Shown one piece after another: positions 22,201 to 28,533 of a stretch of 64,000 nt of DNA. Within the stretch, counting starts at the first letter, position 1, and each line of letters starts with the position of its first letter. Under the pieces are notes generated by a model. The model searched no databases. It was given only the letters and a program-made list of their open reading frames with translations, and had not been told where the DNA came from. The position numbers and the translations under genes are program-made. Source of the DNA: Ctena decussata (Eukaryota > Mollusca > Bivalvia > Lucinida > Lucinidae); assembly GCA_963989385.1 (NCBI GenBank), contig OZ022501.1:19616102-19680101 (forward strand). The letters are read 5' to 3'.

Positions 22201-24218
22201 ATTGATACACGAGTTATTTAGTGGGTTTAACACATTCCCAGCAAACATTTATTGGCGTGACGAATTACTTGCAAATATTCTTTAATTAGAAACAATTTGA
22301 ATGTTTGGTCATTGAGATTATTTACACTCTGGTGATCGCAGATCACTTATAAAACTCATCTTTAGGGAAGAAAGTACAGAATATCATATTGTTTCTTCAA
22401 TTTCTTGGAAAAATAAGGTTTAAACTGAACAATTCTATCCACGGTTTATTATCCACACAAAATATAACATTAGCATTATTGTAAAATAACAGGCCGAGTT
22501 GACTTAGGGGCCGAGTTGGTTACAGGCCGAGTTGACCAGTGACCATATATAGCCCATGCCAAAAAACACTCACAGGAGACAGAAATTATTAATTAGACAG
22601 AAAAAGCCCAGTTGTTAATGACAAGTATCTTCGAGTATTGAGTTCTCGGCATACCTTTATTCTCGATAGTTTTTTCCATGCGAGTGTTTTGCGAGATTTT
22701 GATGTCATGTTCCTGGATGTAAACACGGAAGTGTAGACTGCATCATTTTCCAACATTGTCTGATTTGTTTTGAGAAAAATGCTACGTATAAAGTTTTTTT
22801 TATATACATTTTAATCTTTCTGTGTTGTTTTACTAGTTTTTCACTATTGCCATTTTTTTACTCATAATAAAATGCATATTTTTCATTCTTTCTTTTAACT
22901 GTTGCCACCGACGCTCTTCTGTGTTGACAGATGCTTTTCTGGTCTAAAAATAGCAAATGACAAGGGGGCGGATACACACGAAAATAAAATCTACGGAAGC
23001 TAAAAAGTGTCATATATATATCTGATTTTTATGAATGTTATTTGCCAGTTTATTTTTTAAACTTATATAGGGTACAATTTCTGTTGGCAATTAAATAAAC
23101 TTTGGTGAGTATGTAGCAAAATTTAAATGATGATAATTTGCTCTCCTTGTGAATGGGTGTGGTTGCACAGTTTTATTGCGATATAATGTCTCATCTAAAT
23201 GAGTACTTACAATATGTTCAGTGTGAATTTTGAAAGAAAAATCTGACTGATGCCAAAGATGTACCTACTTATTTAGTATAGCTCTAAAATAAAACATGCT
23301 TTAATGCATTTTGAATTTTTTAACTACTTGTCATCAAAGCGCAATATGTCACAAAAAAGCCACCATACATATTTTTTCTCATTCACTCAGACACATGTCC
23401 GTATGACGTCATTTATATTTACTATCGAGAACGTGGGTATGCGCACTTCATTCGTTGTGTAGTGAATGGGCATATATACCTCTACTAGCGCCTTGCTGTA
23501 GAAGCATGCTTTTATGGCGACGTGGTTAGAGTGGTGGACTGTTGTTGCTAGTTAAGCAACGTTTGGCTCGGTTAGTGCCTGGATGGGTGACCCAGGTGAT
23601 TTGGGTGGTTCCAGGTGTCCTGCAATGGTGTCAGAAGTGTAGGAACGAGCACACAGAGCATTACTTCCTGCCGATTGAGATAGCCATCCGGTATTCAAGA
23701 AAAAGGAGGGAGTAGTGTAGTGAATGGGCATATATACCTCTACTAGCGCCTTGCTGTAGAAGCATGCTTTTATGGCGACGTGGTTAGAGTGGTGGACTGT
23801 TGTTGCTAGTTAAGCAACGTTTGGCTCGGTTAGTGCCTGGATGGGTGACCCAGGTGATTTGGGTGGTTCCAGGTGTCCTGCAGTTGGTTTGCATTAGCCT
23901 ACTACGAGATATAATTAGAACACATAAATGGCAAAATGGCTGGTTGTTGATTATACATGGTACGGGTAAATAATAAAAGTATGCAATAATACCAAATGCA
24001 TATCAGTGCTGTTCCGGTTAGTCAAAAAGCAAGGGAAAGAATCTTAACCTATCGAGAACTGAGTAATCCAGGATAGTTGTTGGATATAAGCAACCGGGCT
24101 CCTGTGAAAAAACTTTGCCAAACTGCCCAAAGTCACTCACCTCAACAATTTTTTCACACTGGGTACCTTTACCAGCTCCTGGCCCTCCAAGAACAAACAT
24201 AACATTGTACTTCGCCAT
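1244..24218 (-). CDS. CMPK1: UMP-CMP kinase, complete six-exon gene
   Basis: Transfers phosphate from ATP to UMP, CMP and dCMP in pyrimidine nucleotide synthesis; cytosolic or nuclear in animals. Coding exons on the minus strand are 24141-24218, 16076-16222, 13189-13326, 12065-12141, 9148-9244 and 1244-1288. They total 582 nt, or 193 residues plus TGA, close to the 196 of the short human form. Visible motifs: P-loop GGPGAGKGT at 11-19, NMP-binding SAGDLLR at 34-40, DGFPRN at 88-93, and LID segment [11 protein letters not shown] at 130-140. All junctions are GT-AG, and phases match (0,0,0,2,0). The start ATG at 24218 has a good Kozak context (GGTGCCATGG), and no ATG lies just upstream in frame, so no mitochondrial leader is visible. 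The RGK/GR..DDN LID separates UMP-CMP kinase from adenylate kinase. Introns are 1.0-7.9 kb and full of mobile DNA. Confidence 0.96.
1456..1496. repeat. Short perfect hairpin
   Basis: aaaggaaagaatttgct and agcaaattctttccttt are perfect 17-bp inverted copies around a 7-bp loop. It may be the remnant of a foldback element. Confidence 0.7.
1551..1777. mobile_element. Foldback MITE, CAGGGGCCGTATTCATAAA family
   Basis: The ends cAggggccgtattcataaa and tttatgaatacggcccctg are inverted. The whole element folds on itself around gaggaacagtctttgtaagactgttcctcc. A second full copy is at 57592-57819 and a half copy at 48593-48703. It lies in CMPK1 intron 5. Confidence 0.9.
1778..2212. other. Intronic sequence, nothing recognised
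   Basis: AT-rich, with an A-run at 1921-1930. At 2150-2175 a lone ggaccagttgttcaaaataa resembles one end of the foldback MITE at 1-185. No exon or RNA gene seen. Confidence 0.5.
3562..6599 (-). mobile_element. HINE-like element nested in 2213-6818
   Basis: Its terminal hairpin ccccgccacacgttagtggcgggg is at 3566-3589, followed by ccgtccgtccgtc. Core units carry ggggttatctgcccctgccc, and it closes with gtggcggggtatgac at 6563-6577. The host element's 'tttttctattttt/agctctggcggcc' is interrupted exactly here. It is itself interrupted at 4236-6372. Confidence 0.7.
4236..6372 (+). mobile_element. HINE-like element, innermost of the nest
   Basis: Left end tacaagaggcccaaatgggc and atcgctcacctgg. 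About eight tandem units of roughly 150-200 bp contain gctatttttagtaacggcag and ggccatcttgga. It has a gacgacgcacgacgc stretch and a 3' end hairpin ctatggcccttcgggccag followed by gtgagctaa. A fragment of the same family is at 31945-32627. Confidence 0.75.
6819..7083. other. Intronic sequence, nothing recognised
   Basis: Between a HINE and a TIR transposon within CMPK1 intron 5; no repeat structure or exon seen. Confidence 0.4.
7084..7831. mobile_element. Non-autonomous TIR DNA transposon (TA target), 748 bp
   Basis: The ends read tagtccacttgctcccaatt...gcaaacgg and ccgtttgcacttgggaacaa acggacta, about 28 bp inverted, flanked by TA on both sides (7082-7083, 7832-7833). Each end is itself a small hairpin (CCGTTTGC...GCAAACGG). 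A second copy, in opposite orientation inside, is at 52691-53493. No transposase. Confidence 0.85.
7920..8935 (+). repeat. HINE-like tandem array with 3' hairpin
   Basis: About six imperfect units of roughly 160 bp containing atgccaaatataaggatcct and gaaaaaggggaataactcaa. They are followed by cagacggatggatgggcgg and a terminal hairpin gccccctcaacttc/gaagtttggggc. Confidence 0.7.
8979..9045. repeat. Hairpin related to the 15816-16006 MITE
   Basis: gcaaacagtgtagatccaaa...gaggtggctcatcatgagcc acctc...gctgtttgc. Centre tggctcatcatgagcca is perfectly palindromic. Same centre as the element at 15816. Confidence 0.75.
9148..9244 (-). CDS. CMPK1: CMPK1 coding exon 5
   Basis: A 97-nt exon. Its first base completes AG|A (Arg147), then [20 protein letters not shown] and onward to SPDE. 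The segment matches the IQTY..ST.PII..Y region of UMP-CMP kinases. Acceptor tttgtag|AAT, donor GAG|gtaaga, phase 0. The intron after it is about 7.9 kb and contains the triple-nested HINE. Confidence 0.93.
9284..9482. repeat. Diverged GCCGCGACACGA foldback copy
   Basis: The right half gctgcccaggctgatatgag ... gccactttgtcggttttg ... ccttggctca is clear; the left half (tgagccacggccc) is decayed. Begins about 40 bp from the acceptor of CMPK1 exon 5. Confidence 0.55.
9535..9835. repeat. Dispersed repeat (agttgaatgggaacattttcaagggaagca)
   Basis: Shares agttgaatgggaa, gggaagcaa, and later caaacaggaagtcacaaaag with 14337-14930 and partly with 58970-59075. Type unknown. Confidence 0.5.
9953..10138. 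mobile_element. Palindromic MITE, AGAGCTCTAGATAAGAGGG family
   Basis: The end gagctccagctaagaagggg pairs with cccctcttatctggagct. The centre is cttgtgacccctcattagga...tctaatgagggtcacaag. In CMPK1 intron 4. Confidence 0.85.
10283..11970 (+). mobile_element. HINE-like element, tandem core of about 500-bp units
   Basis: Left end aaacaagagggccatgaggc, then atcgctcacctgagc. Three-fold repeated core (gttctgggtcaaaagtcaaa, ggtcatgtgacctgga). Right end ctccccaggagcctttggct with gtgagttaa. Same family at 61245-64000. Confidence 0.75.
12065..12141 (-). CDS. CMPK1: CMPK1 coding exon 4 (LID domain)
   Basis: A 77-nt exon too short for a 60-codon ORF cutoff. It reads [19 protein letters not shown] followed by MESLKK and two bases of an Arg codon. 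The [11 protein letters not shown] segment is the ATP-covering LID of UMP-CMP kinases. Acceptor tttctacag|GTA, donor AAAAG|gtaacc (phase 2), completed by the first base of the exon at 9244. Confidence 0.95.
12976..13177. mobile_element. Palindromic MITE, AGAGCTCTAGATAAGAGGG family, abutting CMPK1 exon 3
   Basis: gagctctaaataagagggag at one end, ctctcttaactagagctctg at the other, centre cccctcatctgagccgtctc inverted. It ends 11 bp from exon 3, just downstream of its 5' splice site. Confidence 0.9.
13189..13326 (-). CDS. CMPK1: CMPK1 coding exon 3 (DGFPRN core)
   Basis: Residues 76-121, 46 whole codons, with FLIDGFPRN, the conserved NMP-binding loop, and the beta strand VKMVLFFSC. Acceptor tttttgtcag|GCC, donor CAG|gtaagtc. 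The exon is boxed between two MITEs: one ends at 13177 (11 bp from the donor edge), and the other has its TA target site at 13343-13344 (16 bp from the acceptor edge). Confidence 0.95.
13345..13568. mobile_element. TIR MITE with TA target site (mariner/Tc1-like), next to exon 3
   Basis: TA|cagtcaactctcaatatctc...gatatcgagagttgactg|TA, with subterminal copies of tttgagatatcagt. A TA duplication and short TIR suggest the Tc1/mariner group (inference). A relative lies at 53630-54114. Confidence 0.85.
13645..13800 (-). repeat. Diverged SINE copy
   Basis: Shares tatttcagtcat, aatgaaa, gtgtgca and agctgaaa in the same order as the SINE at 51672-51874. Its tRNA-like head is badly decayed. Confidence 0.4.
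13929..14009. repeat. Near-perfect 80-bp palindrome
   Basis: ggaattaaccctattgcact cagaacggccaaaact and its exact inverse around a short actccatag centre. Probably a tiny MITE core. Confidence 0.85.
14107..14330. mobile_element. TIR MITE with internal hairpin
   Basis: Ends taccgtattgaccctaaata and tttagggtcattatgg are imperfectly inverted, with ttcgga/tccgaa next inside. The central hairpin gatcaaactgctcctgaagg agcagtttgatc is perfect (14168-14199). Confidence 0.7.
14401..14757. mobile_element. TIR element (aagctt...cacacaagcaaagttg)
   Basis: Left aagcttctttcacacaagca aag and right ctttggtcatgtgaacaaag cttt are imperfect inverted repeats of about 35 bp. It sits inside the dispersed repeat shared with 9535-9835. 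Confidence 0.6.
15027..15328. mobile_element. hAT-like MITE, CAGTGTTCTCCCCAGA ends
   Basis: cagtgttctccccaga at the left and tctggggagaacactg at the right are perfect 16-bp TIRs. Subterminal aaggcatgtcgct/agcgacatgcctt are also inverted. The CAGTG start resembles hAT elements (inference). Target duplication obscured by T-runs. Confidence 0.85.
15490..15692. mobile_element. Palindromic MITE, AGAGCTCTAGATAAGAGGG family
   Basis: cagagctctagataagaggg ... cccctcttatctagaggtct g; centre catctgaaccgtctcgatga gacggttcagatg. In CMPK1 intron 2. Confidence 0.9.
15816..16006. mobile_element. Hairpin MITE, GGTAAATTTGGACAGCAG ends
   Basis: Left ggtaaatttggacagcag and right ctgctgtccgaagttacc are inverted. 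The centre is a long hairpin (gcaaacagtgaaaatcttga tgagatggctcat...). A half copy is at 48836-48970. Confidence 0.8.
16076..16222 (-). CDS. CMPK1: CMPK1 coding exon 2 (NMP-binding domain)
   Basis: Residues 27-75, 49 whole codons. It contains SAGDLLR and the segment [14 protein letters not shown] that forms the NMP-binding region in this family. Acceptor ctttgcag|AAG, donor AAG|gtatac. A foldback repeat starts 26 bp beyond its acceptor edge (16249), and a hairpin MITE ends at 16006, about 70 bp from the donor. Confidence 0.95.
16249..16652. repeat. Two GCCGCGACACGA foldback copies, head to tail
   Basis: Copies at 16249-16446 and 16456-16652, each starting tgagcc and ending ggctca/tgactca and each self-complementary. 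The first begins 26 bp beyond CMPK1 exon 2. Confidence 0.8.
16687..18440 (+). mobile_element. HINE element with about 140-bp tandem core
   Basis: Left end acaagagggccatgatggcc, atcgctcacctgag. The core of the 2213-6818 family, then six units of about 137 bp (ctctggcggccatattgttc, gcccagcagttttggagg) at 17544-18375, then ggacgccggac. The 3' hairpin is decayed (ttgagcactgagtgtg). Confidence 0.75.
18445..19335. other. AT-rich intronic stretch, nothing recognised
   Basis: No inverted repeat, tandem array or exon-like segment recognised within CMPK1 intron 1. Confidence 0.4.
19345..19745. repeat. Tandem repeat, about 150-160 bp, 2-3 units
   Basis: gatgataacaata, cctacaagtttgatgaaaat and ggccataactctgg recur in order. 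Resembles the core of HINE arrays. Confidence 0.6.
19961..20249. mobile_element. Foldback MITE, GGGCCCAGTTGTTCAAA family (full copy)
   Basis: Ends gggtccagttgttcaaa / tttgaacaactgggccc. Internal hairpin of agcttttgcattgcaaaagc with long A/T arms, and the left arm is partly duplicated (20038-20079). Confidence 0.85.
20250..20849. other. Intronic sequence with short low-complexity runs
   Basis: A-run at 20338-20349 and an (ATT)n run at 20353-20374. No exon or mobile element recognised. Confidence 0.4.
20850..21052. mobile_element. Palindromic MITE, AGAGCTCTAGATAAGAGGG family
   Basis: cagagctctagataagaggg ... cgtcttatctagtgctctg; centre catctgaaccgtctcgacga gacagttcagatg. Confidence 0.9.
21416..21618. 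mobile_element. Palindromic MITE, AGAGCTCTAGATAAGAGGG family
   Basis: cagtgctctagataagaggg ... cctcttatctagagctctg, only 360 bp from the copy at 20850. Confidence 0.9.
21620..22647. other. Intronic sequence, little structure
   Basis: C-run at 21644-21651. Three copies of ggccgagttg at 22493-22536. No exon seen. Confidence 0.4.
22648..23442. mobile_element. Possible TIR transposon, about 795 bp
   Basis: ggcatacctttattctcgat ag at the left and ctatcgagaacgtgggtatg at the right are inverted with several mismatches. No convincing target duplication, so this is tentative. Confidence 0.3.
23458..23624 (+). repeat. Left LTR of the 5S-like TRIM
   Basis: TGTAGTGAATGGGC...GTGTCCTGCA. The 5S-like part spans about 23546-23624, so the LTR ends where a 5S gene would end. 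Confidence 0.85.
23716..23882 (+). repeat. Right LTR of the 5S-like TRIM
   Basis: Same length and, by eye, same sequence as 23458-23624; followed by the target duplicate GTTG. Confidence 0.85.
24141..24218 (-). CDS. CMPK1: CMPK1 coding exon 1 (start codon and P-loop)
   Basis: Residues 1-26, beginning [10 protein letters not shown] and carrying the Walker A loop GGPGAGKGT. The donor is GAG|gtgagt at 24139-24140, phase 0. The reading frame stays open upstream but contains no ATG, so 24218 is taken as the start. The 5' UTR probably occupies 24219 to about 24300 or further. Confidence 0.95.
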
Positions 24219-24495
24219 GGCACCTGACGTATGAAACAAGCTAGGATGATCTCTGACACCGAACTGCAAGAGTGACAGCCGGGAGACTCGAACAATAATT
24301 TTAGAAATCAGTGTCCCTGTTTCGTTTTAAAGTAAGATAGAAAACAAGTTTTGTCTGATGTCAGCTGATAATAAAATATATGCTACTTCAATTTAACAAA
24401 AGTGCAAAATCACAATTAAAACGGTAGGTGAAAATACGACGAGACTTTGCCCAAAATCTTTGTTTATTTTTCAACGTGTTCAACCGGAAACAACA
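24219..24495 (-). promoter_or_regulatory. CMPK1 5' UTR and proximal upstream region
   Basis: The 277 bp between the start codon and the first upstream transposon must hold the 5' UTR and, if transcription starts nearby, the core promoter. No TATA box or CpG-rich segment stands out; ctgtcactcttgcag at 24266-24280 (minus) could be an acceptor for an upstream non-coding exon. Confidence 0.4.
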
Positions 24496-24504
24496 CAAAT
24501 TATT

Positions 24505-24956
24505 CGGTCCTACTAAAGACAGAAAAGACTTTTGCCACCGAAAAGGACCGAAAAGAACTTTCGGGCACCGAAAAGGACTTTTATATGCCATTAAATGCCA
24601 TACAAAACATATGTTTTAAAATTTTTACTATCATTATGACATTAATTAGCGCTTGAATGGTCCTTTTTATGAATTTATCCTAAAATTACAGCACCGAAAA
24701 GGACTCCAGTTCTGGTCAGTGAACAGATGCCATGTACCGAAAAGGACATTTTAAATGCCGAATTTCGGGCACCGAAAAGGGCATTTTTCCCTCGATAAAC
24801 TAGAAAATTATGTTTGGAAATAAGATATTTTACCCAATATTTTTTTCAAACATATTTATAGCATAAAATGGCATTTAAAAAGTCCTTTTCGGTGCCCGAA
24901 AGTTCTTTTCGGTCCTTTTCGGTGGCAAAAGTCCTTTTCTGTCTTTAGTAGGACCC
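24505..24956. mobile_element. Foldback/MULE-like element with ACCGAAAAGGAC motif, 9-bp TSD
   Basis: CAAATTATT is duplicated at 24496-24504 and 24957-24965. The ends form inverted repeats of about 78 bp with only one or two mismatches (cggtcctactaaagacagaa ... / ... ttctgtctttagtaggaccc). These are built from repeats of accgaaaaggac and caccgaaaaggac; further single copies lie inside. No coding capacity. A 9-bp duplication is typical of Mutator-like elements (known); assignment is inference. Confidence 0.85.
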
Positions 24957-26121
24957 CAAATTATTGGGTTGTCGGCCTTTACGGGTAATAACGGGGGTGC
25001 CTAAATACCGGAAAGACCCGGAAAGACGCAAAAAGACGCGGAAAGACGCAAAAAGACCCGGAAAGACGCAAAAAGACGCGGAAAGACGCAAAAAGATGGC
25101 AAAAAGACCCAGAAATGTAGCAAAAAGACCCCCTAACATATAGTTGATTAGGTTTTTATCATCAATAAATAAATTACAAACAAAAAAAAAAAAATACAAG
25201 AAAAAGGACGTATTTAACCTTATTTTAAACTGATTTTTTTTTTCATATATTTTTACTTTGAATACAAGTCTGTTAAATTTTGCTAAGACATACACAAATC
25301 ATAAAGCAAATCATCATATATTTTATATATACACGCTGATTCCCACTAATTAGTTTCCCTCTAAATAGTTTTTTTACAAAATATTTTTTTTTGCGACAGC
25401 AAACTTGAAGACAAAAAGAGTTGGCAAAAAGACCAATCAATGCAGCAAAAAGACCAGCTAAATTTTGTTTAAATATGCAAACAGTGTTATGAAGTAGTTA
25501 ACAATTTTTTCCAATATCATTTTTATATTACATGTATTTTCAACAACGAAGTAAAATGACAATAAGATCCAGTAGCGAAACACTTGCAAAAAAAGACTAG
25601 AGACACGGCAAAAAGTCCATTGAAAACAGCAAAAAGGCAAAAAGATCCTTAAAAGCAACAAAAAGACCAACCAAATTCTGTTAAGATATAGAGATAGTAA
25701 TGTGTATTAATCATTTGCTTCACTTTATTATTTACAAATGAAGATTCAAATTTACTTATCAAAAAGACCGAAAAAATGCAGCAATAAGACTAAAAAAGAC
25801 TTAGAAAAGATAAACATGTAAAGGTTCTGTTTTGTGACTAGAACTTATTGTAAGAAAACACTTTTGAGACATAAAAAAAGACCAAAAACACATAAATAAA
25901 TAAATAATTGAAATAAAATAATAAAAATAAATAAAATTAAAATAATTATCCGCGAGAAGTCACATGAAAAAGAAAGTGCGTGCGCAGAACCAGACCAGTG
26001 ACAGCCGTGTGCTTATCTGTATATGCGCACTGGGCTTATATTTTAATGCGTGTTGTAGGTGGGCGCGGCAAATATATAATGTCAATAAAAATTATAAAAT
26101 GAAAAATAATATTCGAATCCT

Positions 26122-26345
26122 GAAAATATGTATTCATGCCTGACAAGAACGGGGTTCATCTGCACAGAGTATTTTATTATAACTTCCTCAACATCTTAGA
26201 ATGACTGAAATACTGTTGTGAAAAAATTGTTTAAACGTTTAAACATGTATTCATGCCTGACAAGAACGGGGTTCTACTGCACAAAGTATTTTATTATAAC
26301 TTCCTCAACATCTCAGAATGACTGAAATACTGTTGTGAAAAATCG
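26122..26345. repeat. Tandem duplication, period about 117 bp
   Basis: gtattcatgcctgacaagaa cggggttc...ctgaaatactgttgtgaaaa occurs twice with few differences. Confidence 0.85.
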
Positions 26346-26500
26346 TTTCAACGCAAAAGGCATCCATCTATCAAAATGGTTTCGGACATAATATGTGCTT
26401 GTCTTGGCACGCGCCATTCGATGATAATAATAATAATAATAATAAAAAATAATAATAACAATAATGTGCATTTGTGAACAAACATGCAACATATCACATA

Positions 26501-26715
26501 TGAGCCGCGACACAACAAAACCAACAAAGTGGTTGTGTGCCCAGCGTAGATTCAGATCAGCCTGGGCATCGGCTCAGTCTCATCAGAGTCTTCGCTGTCC
26601 GCATGGCGGTAGCTTAGACCCTTGGCTACCCTTTAAGTGCTTAGCGATACCCAGACTGATATGAGTCTGCGCTGGCCGCATAACCACTTTGCTGGTTTTC
26701 TCGTGTCGTGGTTTA
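26501..26715. repeat. GCCGCGACACGA foldback copy
   Basis: tgagccgcgacacaacaaaa ccaacaaagtgg...ccactttgctggttttctcgtgtcgtgg. Just left of it lies an (AAT)n run at 26430-26458. Confidence 0.85.
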
Positions 26716-26961
26716 TGCATGTGGGTTGGTCTTTTTGCTGACTTTATAGGTCTTTTTGCCGTTTCTCTTTTATAGCCTTCTCGGCGCAAAATAGCATTTT
26801 TGTGTTGCTGTGCCGTAAAACCCATTTCACTCACTCACTTTTTGCTCTTTGCTGACTCTTTTGCACAGTTTGTCTTCGCTTCTCGTCCTTTTCCTGAAGA
26901 ATGTAATACTAGAGCATGAAATTGTTATTAGATAATACTGATTCTGAACTTTTAATTATAA

Positions 26962-27650
26962 TGGTTGGTCTTTTTGCTGCCATTATAGGTCTTTTTGCCA
27001 TCTTTTGCCGTCTCTCTGCGTCTTTTTGCCGTCTCTCTGCGTCTTTTTGCCATTTCTGCGTCTTTATGCCGTCTCTCTGCGTCTTTTTGCTGTTTCTCTG
27101 TGTCTTTATGCCGTCCCTCTGCGTCTTTTTGTCGCTCTCTGCGTCTTTTTGCTGTTTCTCTGCGTCTTTATGCCGTCTCTCTGCGTCTTTTTGTCGTCTC
27201 TCTGCGTCTTTTTGCTATTTCTCTGCGTCTTTAAGCCGTCTCTCTGGGTCTTTTTGCCGCTTTTTGCGTCTTTTTGCTGTTTCTCTGCGTCCTTATGCCG
27301 TCTCTCTTCGTCTTTTTGTCGTCTCTCTGCGTCTTTTTGCTATTTCTCAGTGTCTTTTTGTCGTCTCTCAGCGTCTTTTTGCTATTTCTCTGCGTCTTTA
27401 TGCCGTCTCTCTGCGTCATTTTGCCGCTTTCTGCGTCTTTTTGCTGTTTCTCTGCGTCTTTATGCCGTCTCTCTACGTTTTTCTGTGGCTCTCTGCGTCT
27501 CTTCGCCGTCTCTCTGCGTCTTTTTGCTGTCTCTGCGTCTTTTTGCCGTCTCTCTGCGTCTTTTTGCTGTTTCCCTGCGTCTTTTTGCCGTCTCTCTGCG
27601 TCTTTTTGCTACCTCTATTAGACTTTTTGCCGTCGCTCTGCACCTTCTTG
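26962..27650. repeat. Minisatellite, unit about 21-22 bp (gtctctctgcgtctttttgcc)
   Basis: About thirty imperfect copies of ctctgcgtctttttgccgt. Variants alternate ttttgctgttt, ttatgccgtct and ttttgtcgtct in a higher-order pattern. The unit lacks stop codons in several frames, so long but meaningless ORFs arise. Confidence 0.95.
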
Positions 27651-28533
27651 GTAGTATCTAATATATAAAGAAATGAAAGATTTTGGAAAATATTCAAAAA
27701 AAAAAGATATTCATATATTTTCTTTCTGAATTTTAAACTATTTTAGTCGCTCTTTTTGCTGACTTTATCGGTCTTTTTGCTAAGTCTCTGCTCCTTTTTG
27801 CCGTCTCCAATGGACTTTTTGTCCTCGCTCTGAGCATTTAATCTGTAGTGTCCAACACTAGAAACGATAATGAAAGAAATTCATACATGTATATTTTTTT
27901 ACAGTTCAAGAGAATTATTTTGGTTGGTCTTTTTCCTGTCATGAAAGTTTTTTTTATTTTTTTTTTTTTTGTCATTTGTCATCACTCTGCGTCTTTTCGC
28001 TGTCTCCTTTGGACCATTTTGCCGCTGATCTGAGCGTCTTTTTTCTATAGTATGTAAAAATAAAATATTGCAAAAGGTTTAAATATTACTCCATACCTTT
28101 TTTCAAATCTTAATACAAATTGGGTGGTCTTTTTGCTGCTTACATAGGCCTGTATTGGTAAAAATCAATTAAGCACGAGGTTTGTGGGGGCCTCCTGCTT
28201 GCATTATGGAGTACCACATTGGTATGCCATTTTTTTGAAAACTAAAACATAGTACAATATATTTTGGGGGGGGTCTTTTTGCCGTCTTTTTGCGTCTTTC
28301 CGTGTCTTTTTGCGCCTTTCCGGGTCTTTTTGCGTCTTTCCGGGTCTTTCCGGTATTTAGGTACCCCGGTAATAACCCATACCGTGCTGATTTGCCAGAT
28401 CTGGCCATTACTAAAACCTTGTACCGCACCTCACCGCACCGGCAAGTTTTCCTGGCTTGATTATTGTGTTCTTACCTTTCTTGTAATATACACCTGTGAT
28501 ATACATCATTAATATCTGTAATTTTTATATATA

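Larger units (their letters stand above)
23458..23882 (+). mobile_element. TRIM retrotransposon with 5S-rRNA-like LTRs (Cassandra-like)
   Basis: Two 167-bp direct repeats, 23458-23624 and 23716-23882, appear identical base for base. Both start TG and end CA. After the left LTR comes a|TGGTGTCAGAAGTG, like a primer-binding site for initiator tRNA-Met. Before the right LTR is a purine tract (aaaaaggagggag). The 4-bp duplication GTTG flanks it (23454-23457, 23883-23886). The 91-bp interior codes for nothing. Within each LTR, ggttagtgcctggatgggtg acc matches the 5S rRNA C-box region (ggttagtacttggatgggag acc) at about 20 of 23 positions, preceded by a ttaagca segment in the 5S A-box place. Non-autonomous; identical LTRs mean a recent insertion. 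In CMPK1 intron 1. Confidence 0.88.
24993..28367. mobile_element. Foldback/MULE-like element with AAAAAGAC motif, 3.4 kb, 9-bp TSD
   Basis: GGTAATAAC is duplicated at 24984-24992 and 28368-28376. Ends gggggtgcctaaataccgga aagacccggaaagacgcaaa and their inverse run about 110 bp. The left half holds gcaaaaagacc motifs on the plus strand out to 25890, and the right half holds the inverse ggtctttttgc from 26740 on. Inside are a minisatellite (26962-27650), a foldback repeat (26501-26715) and a 117-bp tandem duplication (26122-26345). No transposase is visible. Confidence 0.85.

Noticed and set aside
23543..23626. A 5S rRNA gene
   Set aside because: Only the downstream half resembles 5S, with an extra segment after the C box, and it occurs as part of an identical LTR pair.
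24018..24269. A longer CMPK1 N-terminus starting upstream of 24218
   Set aside because: The frame is open upstream, but the only possible upstream start is a TTG; the ATG at 24218 has a strong Kozak context and gives the expected family length.
26916..27668. Long open frames of about 250, 218 and 115 codons with repeating Ser-Leu-Arg-Leu-Phe-like units
   Set aside because: They arise because the 21-22-bp minisatellite lacks stops in several frames at once; no start context, splice signals or non-repeat sequence supports a protein.
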